64,000 bases of DNA from an uncultured Bradyrhizobium sp. (lineage in GTDB: Bacteria; Pseudomonadota; Alphaproteobacteria; Rhizobiales; Xanthobacteraceae), in NCBI RefSeq assembly GCF_947648125.1, contig NZ_CANSMR010000006.1:1-64000 (forward strand), read 5' to 3'. Under the pieces are notes generated by a model. The model did no database searches and was not told the origin of the DNA. It saw only the letters and a list, made by a program, of their open reading frames with translations. Positions 9,628 through 18,660 of the stretch are shown here, in pieces. Numbering within the stretch: position 1 is the stretch's first letter; every line of letters begins with the position of its first letter. The translations under genes and the position numbers were made by a program.

Positions 9628-11490
9628 ATGCCAAAAATCTTCACTGACCCCGAGGCGATCGCGGAGCATATCATTCGTGACGTCGGAACCGAGCTCGTGG
9701 TGGGGCTGCCGCTCGGCCTCGGCAAAGCCAACCACATCGTCAATGCACTGTACGCGCGGGCGGTCGCCGATCGCTCGATCAATCTGACGTTGTTCTCGGC
9801 GCTGACGCTGGAAAAGCCGAAGCCGAAGAGCCTGCTCGAACAGCGTTTCATAGGTCCGGTGATCGATCGCCTGTTCGGCGGTTATCCGGATCTCGCCTAT
9901 GCGGAGGCGCTGCATCGCGGCGCGCTTCCGCCCAACATCAAGGTGATCGAGTTTTTCTTCCTCGCCGGGCAATGGCTGCATCAGCCGTTCGCCCAGCAGC
10001 ACTACATTTCCGCAAATTATACCCACGCAGCGTCGTACCTGCTGTCGCGCGGACTGAATGTCGTGCCCCAGCTCGTCGCCACGCGCGTGGTCGATGGCGT
10101 GCCGCGCTACAGCCTGAGCTGCAACACCGATACGACGCTCGACGTGCTGCGCGCCCGCGCGCAGGGGCGCGCGTCATTCAAGCTGATCGGCCAGGTCAAT
10201 TCCGAACTACCGTTCATGCCGGGGCCCGGCGATCTGCCGGCGGATGAATTTGATGCGGTGCTCGACAGTCCCGACACCGATTTCCCGCTGTTCGCGCCGC
10301 CGTCGGAGCCGATCAGCGACACCAAATATGCGATCGGATTGCATGCTGCGGGTCTGGTCCGCGACGGCGGCACGCTGCAGATCGGGATCGGGCAGGTCGG
10401 CGATGCGCTGGCGCAAGGGCTTGTGGTGCGTCACAGCGACAACGCCCAATTCCACGGCATCATGCAGCGCCTTGCGCCCGGTACCGCACAGCTCGCGGCG
10501 GCCGAGACCGGGCCGTTCGAGAAGGGCCTCTATGGCGTCAGCGAGATGCTGTTCGAGGCGTTCCTCGGGCTGATCGACGCCGGCATCCTCAAGCGCGACA
10601 TTGGCGGCGTGATCCTGCACGGCGCATTCTTCCTGGGGCCGCAATCCTTCTATCGGGCGCTGCGCGAGATGACGGGCGAGCAGCTGGCGCGAATCCAGAT
10701 GATGCCGGTGTCCTTCACCAACGAGATATTCGGCGACGAGGACGGCAAGCGCCGCGCCCGCGTCGATGCGCGCTTCGTCAACAACGCGATGATGGCGACG
10801 CTGCTGGGCGCTGCGATCTCCGACGGGCTCGAGAACGGCCAAGTCGTGAGCGGCGTCGGCGGCCAGTACAATTTCGTGGCCCAGGCGTTCGCGCTCGAGG
10901 GCGCCCGCTCGGTGCTGGCGCTGGAGGCGACCCATCCGTCCGGCAAGCAGACGCAGTCGAACATCCGCTGGTCCTACGGTCACGAGACCATTCCGCGCCA
11001 CCTGCGCGATGTTTTCGTCACCGAATACGGCGTCGCCGACGTCAGGGGCAAATCCGATGCCGACGTGATCGCCGCGATGTTGCAGGTGTCGGATTCGCGC
11101 TTCCAGGGCGAGTTGATGCGGCAGGCCAAGGATGCCGGCAAGCTGCCGCGCGGCCATGAAATCCCGGCCGCTCACCGCGAAAATTATCCCGAGCGCATCA
11201 GCAGGGCGCTGAAGCCCGCGCGCGAGGCAGGTCTGTTGCCGTCATTCCCGTTCGGCAGCGACTTCACCGACGTCGAGCAACGGCTGATTCCGGCCCTGCA
11301 GATCTTGCAGCAGGCGCAGCAGACCCCGCTGCAACTCGCCGGCCTGCTGTGGCAGGGGATGCGGCATCCACCTGACGCCGCCGACCGCGAATGCCTGGCG
11401 CGGCTCGGTCTCGACAAGCCGACGCATTTCGCCGAGCGCGCCTATCGCGCGCTCGTGACCGCGGCATTGCAACGAAGCCGCGTGAACTAG
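9628..11490 (+). CDS. Acetyl-CoA hydrolase/transferase family protein
   Basis: 620 residues, similar in plan to class I CoA-transferases of the acetyl-CoA hydrolase/4-hydroxybutyrate CoA-transferase group. The C-terminal half carries the characteristic [27 protein letters not shown] and [10 protein letters not shown] motifs. It is longer than usual (about 430-540), with an expanded N-terminal half and a C-terminal helical extension after residue 540. It would move CoA between short acyl groups in the cytoplasm. The gene is convergent with an enoyl-CoA hydratase gene, and the two stop codons interlock in one CTAG. Confidence 0.78.
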   Translation: MPKIFTDPEAIAEHIIRDVGTELVVGLPLGLGKANHIVNALYARAVADRSINLTLFSALTLEKPKPKSLLEQRFIGPVIDRLFGGYPDLAYAEALHRGALPPNIKVIEFFFLAGQWLHQPFAQQHYISANYTHAASYLLSRGLNVVPQLVATRVVDGVPRYSLSCNTDTTLDVLRARAQGRASFKLIGQVNSELPFMPGPGDLPADEFDAVLDSPDTDFPLFAPPSEPISDTKYAIGLHAAGLVRDGGTLQIGIGQVGDALAQGLVVRHSDNAQFHGIMQRLAPGTAQLAAAETGPFEKGLYGVSEMLFEAFLGLIDAGILKRDIGGVILHGAFFLGPQSFYRALREMTGEQLARIQMMPVSFTNEIFGDEDGKRRARVDARFVNNAMMATLLGAAISDGLENGQVVSGVGGQYNFVAQAFALEGARSVLALEATHPSGKQTQSNIRWSYGHETIPRHLRDVFVTEYGVADVRGKSDADVIAAMLQVSDSRFQGELMRQAKDAGKLPRGHEIPAAHRENYPERISRALKPAREAGLLPSFPFGSDFTDVEQRLIPALQILQQAQQTPLQLAGLLWQGMRHPPDAADRECLARLGLDKPTHFAERAYRALVTAALQRSRVN

Positions 11491-12266
11491 CGGTTCTTGT
11501 TGACCGGCTTGCGCTTCTCGATGAAGGCGGCCATGCCCTCGGAGCGATCCTCGAGCGCGAAGGTCGAGTGGAACAGGTTGCGCTCGACATTCATGCCTTC
11601 CGAAAGCGGCGTCTCGAACGCGCGGTTGATGGCTTCCTTGGCCATCGCGGCCGCCGGACGCGACATCGAGGCGATCTTCTCCGCCGCGGCGAGCGCCTCT
11701 TCCAGCAGCTTGTCGGCCGGAACGATCCGCGACACGAGGCCCGAGCGTTCGGCTTCCGCCGCATCCATCATCCGTCCGGTGAGGCAGAGATCCATCGCTT
11801 TCGACTTGCCGATTGCGCGGGTCAGGCGCTGCGTGCCGCCGATGCCCGGGATGGTGCCGAGGGTGATTTCCGGCTGGCCGAACTTGGCAGTGTCGGCGGC
11901 GATGATGATGTCGCACATCATCGCAAGCTCGCAGCCGCCACCGAGTGCATAGCCCGCGACCGCCGCAATGGTCGGCTTGCGGCAACGGGCAACGCGGTCG
12001 CCGCCGATGGCGGTGAAGTCGCTGTTGAACATGTCGATGAAGCCCTTCGGCTGCATCTCCTTGATGTCGGCGCCGGCCGCGAAGGCCTTCTCGCTGCCGG
12101 TGATCAGGATGCAGCCGATCTTGTCGTCGGCCTCGAGATCGTCGACCGCCGCGGCGATCTCGCGGAACACGCCGAACGACAGCGCATTCAGCATTTTGGG
12201 CCGGTTCAGCGTGATGACGCCGACCGGTCCCTTGCTTTCGACGATGATGAATTCGAACGTAGCCAT
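11487..12266 (-). CDS. Enoyl-CoA hydratase (crotonase family)
   Basis: 259 residues starting [10 protein letters not shown]. It hydrates trans-2-enoyl-CoA in beta-oxidation or short-chain acid breakdown. The oxyanion-hole region ([12 protein letters not shown] and [15 protein letters not shown]) and both catalytic Glu residues are present, the first in GGGCELAM and the second in FGQPEITLG, so it should be a true hydratase rather than only a fold relative. The ATG at 12266 has GGGG about eight bases upstream; the open frame continues much further upstream but without crotonase homology. Confidence 0.9.
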   Translation of the reverse strand: MATFEFIIVESKGPVGVITLNRPKMLNALSFGVFREIAAAVDDLEADDKIGCILITGSEKAFAAGADIKEMQPKGFIDMFNSDFTAIGGDRVARCRKPTIAAVAGYALGGGCELAMMCDIIIAADTAKFGQPEITLGTIPGIGGTQRLTRAIGKSKAMDLCLTGRMMDAAEAERSGLVSRIVPADKLLEEALAAAEKIASMSRPAAAMAKEAINRAFETPLSEGMNVERNLFHSTFALEDRSEGMAAFIEKRKPVNKNR

Positions 12267-12394
12267 GACGCAAACCCCGTGCCTGATTTGCTGGGCAATG
12301 TGCCTGCTGGCGGGATGCGCTTCAAGTGGCTGAAACGAGGCTTTGGGCCGCGGCGCGAGGCTGCCCCCGCGCCGCAAGCCGCGAGGATGTCGGC

Positions 12395-13063
12395 CTAGGC
12401 CATGAACATGCGCGCGGCGGAGGCCACCGTGAGCAGGGCGCCGAAGCCGATGAAGATCTTGCCGATCAGCGAGGTCTGGTCCCAGCTCGCGCTGTCGCTG
12501 CTCGCCAGAACCGGGGCCGGCTTGGGCGCCGCTACGGCGGCAGGCGGCGGCGTCGCGGGCGCCTCCTGCTGGGCGGTCTGCGGTTGAACCGGTTGCGGTT
12601 GTTCCGCCGGCGGCTCCTGCTGCAGGGCCCGGTCGAGGTCGTTGAGCTGGTCGGATGCGACCACGCTGCCGTCGGGTTGCGCGTCGCCGGGCTTGTCGGA
12701 GGCGGCCATCACCGGATTGACGGCGGCGGGCGCGGTGCTCGCATTGCCGTCGCCGGACGTCAGCTCCGCATTGGCATTGGCGACCGTGGCGGGCATGCCC
12801 GCCGACGTCACGCTGCCGGCACCGTTCGTGGCCTTCTTGCTCTCGGATTTGTCGGCCGTCTTGGAAGACTGGTGGCGCGCATGGCGCCGGCCATGCCGCG
12901 AACTCTGGTCCGCGGACTTGTCGGTCGAAGCATTGTCGGATTTCGTCGCGGCGGGATCCGAACCGGCCGCATGCGCCGGCAACGGTCCGGCGAGACACAC
13001 ACAAAACGCTGTCAGCCCTGTCGCAACCATCAAGGCCAAGCGCCCGCTGGCTTTGATCTTCAT
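12395..13063 (-). CDS. Exported low-complexity protein with C-terminal membrane anchor
   Basis: 222 residues, unknown function. It has an N-terminal signal peptide (about residues 1-32, ending AHA), then a Ser/Lys/Ala-rich stretch with basic patches (HGRRHARH), a Pro/Gln-rich segment (about 148-185), and a single hydrophobic segment near the C-terminus ([20 protein letters not shown]). This suggests a periplasmic linker held by a C-terminal anchor. GGGAG lies about ten bases before the ATG. No named domain was recognised, and composition alone limits confidence in any role. Confidence 0.6.
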   Translation of the reverse strand: MKIKASGRLALMVATGLTAFCVCLAGPLPAHAAGSDPAATKSDNASTDKSADQSSRHGRRHARHQSSKTADKSESKKATNGAGSVTSAGMPATVANANAELTSGDGNASTAPAAVNPVMAASDKPGDAQPDGSVVASDQLNDLDRALQQEPPAEQPQPVQPQTAQQEAPATPPPAAVAAPKPAPVLASSDSASWDQTSLIGKIFIGFGALLTVASAARMFMA

Positions 13064-13390
13064 TCTGATGATCTCCCCATTTCGCCCGTCCCGAACGCGA
13101 AATGAGACCCCGCGGCGTGTCTACACCGGGGCAAAAAAAGGGAATCTTCGGGCATCAGAGGGCAAAAGCTGGGCAATTTCATCCCGGTGGATCGTCGACG
13201 GCAGCAGCACCGATGCGTGTCGGACCGATCGGTGTTATGAGCCCTTCCGTCTGGAAACCCGCCGGAGCGATTCTTTGAGGCTGATCTTCGGCGCGGCCTT
13301 GCCGGAGGATGCTGGTCACGAATTCGTGATGTCCTTGGCTTGCCGCGTAACAAACTGAAAGATCGGCCGAATTGCAATTCAGGAGCCTGC
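13064..13390. other. Intergenic region (about 330 bp), probable divergent promoters
   Basis: Lies between the exported protein (leftward) and the SigF-like gene (rightward). There is no gene here. GTAACA (13347-13352) followed 15 bases later by CGAATT is loosely like a SigF-type promoter (GTAACC, spacer, CG-rich -10) and would fit autoregulation, but the match is weak and would leave a very short leader before the GTG. Confidence 0.3.
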
Positions 13391-13936
13391 GTGCGCGAAC
13401 GTGAGGATGAATGGACCGACCTGATGCGGTCGGCCATTTCAGGCGATGACGCGGCGTATCATCGCCTGCTCAGGGCCATCACGCCGGTACTCCGTGCCGC
13501 GGCGCGACGCGGCCTGGCGCGCGCGGGACAACCGGTCGATCAGTCCGAGGACATCGTGCAGGACATCTTGTTGGCGGTGCATTTGAAGCGACAGACCTGG
13601 GACACCAGCGCGCCGTTCGCGCCGTGGCTGTTCGCGATCGCACGCAACAAGCTGATCGACGCCCTGCGCCGCCGCGGCAGGCGCATCTTCGTCAATATCG
13701 ATGATTTCGCCGAGACGCTGCCGGGGGAAACACCGGAGCCGACCGCGTCGCCGAGCGAGGTGACCGCCCAGTTGCAGGCGTTGCCCGCGCGGCAGCGTGA
13801 CGTGCTGCAATCGATCGCGGTCGACAGCACCTCGATCAAGGACACCGCGGCGAAATTCGCGATGACCGAGGGCGCGGTACGGGTCGCGCTGCATCGTGGG
13901 CTTGCGAGCCTGACTGCGAAACTACGGGACCGATGA
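13391..13936 (+). CDS. sigF: ECF sigma factor, SigF type
   Basis: 181 residues from a GTG start chosen because AGGAG (13381-13385) sits five bases upstream; an ATG at 13340 in frame has no ribosome binding site. Sigma region 2 spans about residues 15-80 (SEDIVQDILLAVHLKRQTWD, FAPWLFAIARNKLIDALRRR) and region 4 about 115-175 (LQALPARQRDVLQSI, then a helix-turn-helix). The next gene overlaps by 4 bp and encodes an NrsF-type anti-sigma factor, the partner known for Caulobacter SigF, where the pair responds to chromate and cadmium. Assignment to that subgroup rests on this partner. Confidence 0.85.
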   Translation: MREREDEWTDLMRSAISGDDAAYHRLLRAITPVLRAAARRGLARAGQPVDQSEDIVQDILLAVHLKRQTWDTSAPFAPWLFAIARNKLIDALRRRGRRIFVNIDDFAETLPGETPEPTASPSEVTAQLQALPARQRDVLQSIAVDSTSIKDTAAKFAMTEGAVRVALHRGLASLTAKLRDR

Positions 13937-14577
13937 GCATGGACACGGATCAACTCATTCGAACCCTGACCGCCGACAATGCCTATCGGGCTCGCCCGAT
14001 CGGTCTTGCGCTGATGATGGCGCTGCTGGCGGCGGCGCCGGTCTCGCTGCTGATCTTCTTCGCCGAGCTCGGCGTGCGCCCCGACGTGATGACCGCGATG
14101 CATAATCCGTTCTTCGATCTGAAGTTCGCGGTGACGCTGGCGCTCGCCGCCTCGGCGATCGCGGTCAGCCTGCATCTGTCGCGGCCGGAAGCCTCGCTGC
14201 GCAGCTTCGGCTGGTGGCTGCTGATTCCCGCCGGCATCCTCGTCGCCGCGATCAGCGGCGAGATGATGATGCCGCAGCGCACGCCGATGATGACGCGCCT
14301 GATCGGCAAGAACTCGATGGCGTGCATGACCGCGATCCCCGCGATGTCGCTGCCGCTCTTGGTCGGCGCGCTGTACGGGCTGCGGCAGGGCGCGCCGGCG
14401 CGGCCGGCGGTCGCCGGCGCGGTGGCGGGCCTGCTCTCGGCAGGCCTCGCGGCGACCGTCTATGCGTCGCACTGCACCGATGACTCGCCGCTGTTCGTTG
14501 CCACCTGGTACACGCTGGCGACGGCGATCGTCGCAAGCGTCGGCGCGCTGATGGGGAAGCGGGCGTTGCGATACTAG
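13933..14577 (+). CDS. nrsF: NrsF (DUF1109) family membrane anti-sigma factor
   Basis: 214 residues with about six membrane segments (roughly 23-45, 64-82, 92-110, 133-150, 158-176, 188-207). It would hold the SigF-type sigma factor at the inner membrane and release it on stress. Two cysteines sit at residues 131 (NSMACMTAIP) and 181 (SHCTDDSP). From memory, the two conserved signalling cysteines of Caulobacter NrsF have the same numbers, which supports both identity and start. Translation is coupled to the sigma gene through an ATGA overlap. Its stop interlocks with the convergent DUF2336 gene in CTAG. Confidence 0.87.
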   Translation: MSMDTDQLIRTLTADNAYRARPIGLALMMALLAAAPVSLLIFFAELGVRPDVMTAMHNPFFDLKFAVTLALAASAIAVSLHLSRPEASLRSFGWWLLIPAGILVAAISGEMMMPQRTPMMTRLIGKNSMACMTAIPAMSLPLLVGALYGLRQGAPARPAVAGAVAGLLSAGLAATVYASHCTDDSPLFVATWYTLATAIVASVGALMGKRALRY

Positions 14578-15680
14578 GCCGCGGGCGCGGACTGCTGCAT
14601 GCGATGGAAGCGCAGCACCTGCTGCGCGGTGGATGGCCGCAGCCGCTCATAGGTGTCCTTGCAGGCCTGCAGATCGGTCGGTTCACCGCCCGAGATGTCG
14701 TCGCGCAGATTAATGATCGATCGCACTGTCGACCATGACAGGCCCGAGACCTTGGCCAGGATCATCACGCCCTCGGCACGGGTTTCGATCATCATGTTCT
14801 CGGCGATGCTGACCGAGACATTGGCGAGCGCGGCAAGCGAGGCATTGGTCTCGTCGAACTTGCCGGCCTCGGCGAAGGCTGCGAGCTGGAATTCGTCGAG
14901 CCGGCCGTCCTGGTAGAGCGACTTGACCAGCGCATGCGCGATCGTGGTGTCCGGAGTGACGGCGGCGGGCGCCGAGCGCGCGCGTCGCGTCGCCTCCTTT
15001 ACCGCGATCGGAATCTCCTTGGCCTGCTGCGGATTGGCAGCCTCGAGCCGTTGCCTGACCGCGTCCGAGGCCTTGGCGACCAGCTTGAGGTAGAGATGCC
15101 GCGGGATGTTCGGGCGCAGGCCGACACAGGTCGACAGATTGTCGTCGCCCTCGGCGCGGCTGACCAGCCGCGTGAAGCCGCGCTCGGTGAATTCCGCGCC
15201 GGGATTGTTGACCGCGCTCTGGATCACCTCGTCGTTGCCGCGCAGCACCAGCACGTCGGTGACGGCGCCGCTCAGCGTCTTGCGGTTGGAGATCGCGAGC
15301 AGATGCGCCTGGCTCTTGCTGCGCGCGGTCTCGATCAGGGTGTCGTCGTCGAGCCGCGGCGACAATGTCAGCACAGGGCCTGCGACCTCGATTAGGTCGT
15401 CGAATGCAAGGGTACGGATGGTCTGCGACGGCGCGGTGTCGATCGGGGCGAGGCGGTTGGCGAGTAACGCCTTCGCCGAATTTTCGATGTGCTCGAGCAG
15501 GCATTGGAAAACGTCGTCGAACAGCACGATCTGCTCGTCCGAATAGTTGACCGAGCCGTTGATGAAGAGGTCGGTCACGCGGCGCAGCGTCTCGACACGG
15601 CGTGCGACGGTGCCGTGCGCGAGCGTCGTCTGCAGCTCGTCGAGCAGACTTTCGGGGGCGGTCTCGGGCTTCGAACTCAT
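14574..15680 (-). CDS. DUF2336 domain protein
   Basis: 368 residues, predicted soluble and largely helical. The whole length matches the pattern of the alphaproteobacterial DUF2336 family, whose function is not established. The ATG at 15680 is preferred because AGGA lies seven bases upstream and family members begin near here (MSSKPETAPESLLDEL); a longer frame would run almost to the gene upstream. It lies 61 bp behind a diguanylate cyclase gene on the same strand, so the two are probably co-transcribed and may share a signalling role. A paralogue is present at 51213-52184. Confidence 0.75.
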   Translation of the reverse strand: MSSKPETAPESLLDELQTTLAHGTVARRVETLRRVTDLFINGSVNYSDEQIVLFDDVFQCLLEHIENSAKALLANRLAPIDTAPSQTIRTLAFDDLIEVAGPVLTLSPRLDDDTLIETARSKSQAHLLAISNRKTLSGAVTDVLVLRGNDEVIQSAVNNPGAEFTERGFTRLVSRAEGDDNLSTCVGLRPNIPRHLYLKLVAKASDAVRQRLEAANPQQAKEIPIAVKEATRRARSAPAAVTPDTTIAHALVKSLYQDGRLDEFQLAAFAEAGKFDETNASLAALANVSVSIAENMMIETRAEGVMILAKVSGLSWSTVRSIINLRDDISGGEPTDLQACKDTYERLRPSTAQQVLRFHRMQQSAPAA

Positions 15681-15741
15681 GACTCTGTCCTGGAGCGGTG
15701 GCGACGGATTCTCCGGCGCCGAATAGGGAAATGAAAGGATG

Positions 15742-16890
15742 TTAGGCACTGGCGATGCGGTTGCGTCCCCTCGCCTTGGCTGCGTAAAGCGCGCCATCGG
15801 CGCGGGCGAGTAATGTGTCGGAGTTTTCGTGCGGCTTGAGCGTCGTGACGCCTGCGGAGATCGTCACCTGCATGCCGGGCGAGAATGCGCTCCAGTCGAG
15901 ACCCGCGATGATCGCGCGCAGCCGCTCGAGCGCGCGCATCGCCTGATCCTGCGACAGGTCGGGCAGCACCAGCAGGAATTCCTCGCCGCCGTAACGGCCG
16001 AAGCGATCGATGCTGCGGAGATTGGCGAACATGCCGATGGCGAAGGTGCGCAGCGCCTCGTCGCCGATCGGATGGCCGTAGACGTCGTTGATGCGCTTGA
16101 AATGGTCGAGGTCGATCAGCGCCACCGCGCAGGAGCTGCCGTTGCGGGCGCAGCGCGCGATCTCCTCCTCGAGCGTGCGCATGATGCTGCGGCGATTGGA
16201 GGTGCCGGTCAGCTCGTCGAGCTCGGCGAGCTCCTCGATGCGCCGGTAGGCCTCCTTCAGCTTGACGCCGCTCTGATACAGCGATTGCTGCATCGAGCTC
16301 GAGAAGATGCCGAGATACATGCAGCGCCCGATCGTCAACGCGAACACCAGCATGGTGGCGAGGCGGTCGATCCTGGTCCCGGTCGGCATCCCGATCGCCT
16401 TGTCGGTGCCGAGGAACAGCGCGGCGAGGCCCAGCACCATGATGGTCCAGACGACCGCGGTCTGCCGCGCCGAGGTACGCAGCGCACCGAAGCCGAACAC
16501 CACGAACAGGTTGCAGAGGAACAGCACGCCGACTTCCGGCGCGATGTAGGTGAACACGAGCAGGTTCACCATGTTGACGGCCGATTGCGGCGCGACCAGG
16601 TAGTGGTCGCGGAAGCGCTCGTGAAAACCGCGCTCCGAAAGCAGCACATAGATCGCGACGAGGGAGAGGCCAGTCAGGGCATAGCCCGCCGCCACCAGGA
16701 CCGACGTGGTGCCGGCATGCGCGTAGATCAGCAGCACGACGGCATCGAGCACGAAGCAGGCGGCGATCATCGATTGGATCTGGCGGCGCTGCTTGGCCCG
16801 GCGCGCCAGGCGCTCGCGAGTCAGCCTGGGACGGCCGCTTTCCGATGCACCCGCGATCGGGCTGGGAAGTGACGACGCAGCGCTGCCCAT
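15742..16890 (-). CDS. Membrane-bound diguanylate cyclase (GGEEF)
   Basis: 382 residues from ATG 16890; upstream in-frame sequence looks like non-coding leader. The N-terminal half has about six membrane segments (roughly residues 35-190) forming a sensor module. A short coiled coil (LKEAYRRIEELAELDELTG) leads into the GGDEF domain. The active-site loop reads GGEEF at about residue 301, a catalytically competent variant. RSID stands exactly five residues before it, so the RxxD product-inhibition site is also present. It should make c-di-GMP from two GTP at the inner membrane. No EAL domain. Probably in one operon with the DUF2336 gene. Confidence 0.88.
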   Translation of the reverse strand: MGSAASSLPSPIAGASESGRPRLTRERLARRAKQRRQIQSMIAACFVLDAVVLLIYAHAGTTSVLVAAGYALTGLSLVAIYVLLSERGFHERFRDHYLVAPQSAVNMVNLLVFTYIAPEVGVLFLCNLFVVFGFGALRTSARQTAVVWTIMVLGLAALFLGTDKAIGMPTGTRIDRLATMLVFALTIGRCMYLGIFSSSMQQSLYQSGVKLKEAYRRIEELAELDELTGTSNRRSIMRTLEEEIARCARNGSSCAVALIDLDHFKRINDVYGHPIGDEALRTFAIGMFANLRSIDRFGRYGGEEFLLVLPDLSQDQAMRALERLRAIIAGLDWSAFSPGMQVTISAGVTTLKPHENSDTLLARADGALYAAKARGRNRIASA

Positions 16891-17199
16891 GGTCTCGCCA
16901 TTGCTGAAATCCGGCGAAAATCTAAGTGGGAAAGCCTTTAGGTTTGGTATCTTTTGGAACCGAATCTGCTCCGATGAAACCCGGTCATCACCCTTGTTTC
17001 GTAAGGGGAATCCGTTCGCCGAAGCGGGTCGGGAGCGATCGGGGCGGGGGCTTGCGGCGGCGCCCGCTTCGCAACAGCGCTGGCTTGCCGGCAAAGCCTT
17101 GGTATGGTCGCGCCGGATGGTGCGAGTCCGCGAGAGTTTTCACTATTATGATACCGCTTACCGAGTCTCCGGCGATTTTCCCTCATCGGGATCGTCGAC

Positions 17200-17215
17200 T
17201 GTGTCATAGATCACA
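17200..17215. promoter_or_regulatory. CRP/FNR-like binding site
   Basis: TGTGT-CATAGA-TCACA differs by one base from the TGTGA-N6-TCACA consensus of CRP-family regulators. It lies about 95 bp before the second ECF sigma gene and about 310 bp from the divergent cyclase gene, in a 418-bp intergenic region (16891-17308) that otherwise shows no gene. Which family member binds, and whether it activates, cannot be told. Confidence 0.42.
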
Positions 17216-17308
17216 CATGCGGTGCGCACATTGCCGTAATGTGAAGAATCTTGCCTCTCGCGTCGAACCACGCACCACCCCCCTCAGACCAACTTTGCGA
17301 GACGGCCA

Positions 17309-17878
17309 TTGAGCGCGACACAGGCGGCTTCAGACGAGGTTCTGATCGCTCGGATCGCTCAAGGCGACCGGCTCGCCATGCAGGTGTTATACGGACGGCA
17401 TCACGTCAGGGTGTACCGCTTCGGGCTTCGGCTCGTGCGGGACGAACAGGTGGCGGAGGATCTCATTAGCGAGGTCTTTCTGGACGTGTGGCGTCAGGCG
17501 GGCAAATTCGAAGGACGATCCGCCGTTTCGACCTGGCTTCTGGCGATTACCCGGTTCAAGGCGTTGTCTTCGCTGCGGCGAAGGAAGGACGCCGAACTGG
17601 ACGATGAGGCCGCGAACGCGATCGAGGACACGTCCGACGATCCGGAAACGGTGGTGCAGAAGAAGGACACGGGTGACACGCTGCGCAAGTGCCTGACGGG
17701 ACTATCGGCGGAACACCGGGAAATTGTCGATCTTGTCTACTATCACGAGAAATCCGTGGAAGACGTCGCAGAGATCGTCGGGATTCCGGAGAACACCGTG
17801 AAGACGCGCCTGTTCTATGCGCGCAAGAAACTTGCCGAGTTGCTGAAGGCAGCCGGTGTCGAGCGAGGTTGGCCATGA
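17309..17878 (+). CDS. ECF sigma factor with anti-sigma/protease operon
   Basis: 189 residues. Region 2 spans residues ~25-95 (AEDLISEVFLDVWRQAGKFEG, STWLLAITRFKALSSLRRR) and region 4 ~125-180 (LSAEHREIVDLVYYHEKSVEDVAEI, PENTVKTRLFYARKKL). The only start that keeps the full N-terminal helix is TTG at 17309; no ATG or GTG is available until well inside the domain, and the ribosome binding site is weak, so translation may be low. The TGA overlaps the anti-sigma ATG (ATGA). It should redirect RNA polymerase to an envelope-type regulon together with its two downstream genes. Confidence 0.85.
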   Translation: MSATQAASDEVLIARIAQGDRLAMQVLYGRHHVRVYRFGLRLVRDEQVAEDLISEVFLDVWRQAGKFEGRSAVSTWLLAITRFKALSSLRRRKDAELDDEAANAIEDTSDDPETVVQKKDTGDTLRKCLTGLSAEHREIVDLVYYHEKSVEDVAEIVGIPENTVKTRLFYARKKLAELLKAAGVERGWP

Positions 17879-18624
17879 TGGCTGCGAGCAACAAGAAAGT
17901 GCAGGGTCAAGATCCTGACGATGTCGAGATGCTGCTGCCCTGGCACGCGGCCGGCACGCTGAACGCGCGTGACGCGCGCCGCGTCGAGGACGCGCTCGCT
18001 TCCGATCCGGAGCTGGCCAGGCAGTATGCCGTCATCCGCGAGGAATATGCCGAGACGATCGGCCTCAACGAAAGCCTCGGTGCGCCCTCGGCGCGTGCCA
18101 TGCAGAAGCTGTTTGCGGCGATCGATGCCGAGCCGGAGCGCAAGCCGTCGGCGGGCGCGCGGATGTCGGCCTCCGTCTCGGAGTTCTTTTCGAAATTGTC
18201 GCCGCGGACGCTGGCCTGGTCGTCCAGCCTCGGTGCGATCGTGGTGTTGCTACAGGCCGGCGTAATCGGTGCGGTGCTGATGCGCAGCGAGCCAGCCTCA
18301 TTCCAGACCGCCTCGCTCGATGCCGCCGAACAACGCAGCGCGCCCAGCGCACCAAGCGCGGCCGTTGCACCCAGCGCGCCGATCACCCGCGACCTCGGCG
18401 CCAGCGTGGCGGCTGCGCCGACGCGGCTGTTGGTGCGCTTCACGCCGGATGCCCGGATCGCCGACATCACGTCGCTGCTGGACAACTACCAGGGCGCGAT
18501 CGTCGACGGGAAGGGCGGCATGTTCCGGTTGCAGTTCCGCGCGATGGACAAGGACAGCGTCGCGGCGCTGATTGCCCGTTTGCAGAAAGAGAAGATCGTC
18601 AGCCTCGCGGTCGAGACGCCGTAA
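17875..18624 (+). CDS. Single-pass membrane anti-sigma factor
   Basis: 249 residues. The N-terminal cytoplasmic part (about residues 17-75, with LLPWHAAGTLNARDARRVEDAL) fits an anti-sigma domain but has no zinc-binding Cys residues. A membrane segment follows (SSLGAIVVLLQAGVIGAVLM, about 118-138), then an Ala/Ser/Pro-rich linker. The C-terminal periplasmic domain (about 183-249: LLVRFTPDARIADITSLLDN and onward) has a beta-alpha-beta pattern similar to subtilase propeptides. It is translationally coupled to the sigma gene, and the S8 protease gene starts 36 bp downstream. The protease link suggests regulation by processing; this is inference. Confidence 0.8.
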   Translation: MMAASNKKVQGQDPDDVEMLLPWHAAGTLNARDARRVEDALASDPELARQYAVIREEYAETIGLNESLGAPSARAMQKLFAAIDAEPERKPSAGARMSASVSEFFSKLSPRTLAWSSSLGAIVVLLQAGVIGAVLMRSEPASFQTASLDAAEQRSAPSAPSAAVAPSAPITRDLGASVAAAPTRLLVRFTPDARIADITSLLDNYQGAIVDGKGGMFRLQFRAMDKDSVAALIARLQKEKIVSLAVETP

Positions 18625-18660
18625 ACGGCGGCTGACGGTCTGTGCCGAGTTGAGGTCACC

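Noticed and set aside
7004-9787. A 927-codon plus-strand frame
   Set aside because: Antisense shadow of the amidohydrolase and TolC-like genes; its composition (Arg/Gly/Leu/Asp-rich without domain motifs) is typical of high-GC shadows.
12265-12333. 22-residue frame [22 protein letters not shown] with a lipobox-like LAGC
   Set aside because: No ribosome binding site, very short, and it overlaps the start region of the enoyl-CoA hydratase gene; the lipobox is probably chance.
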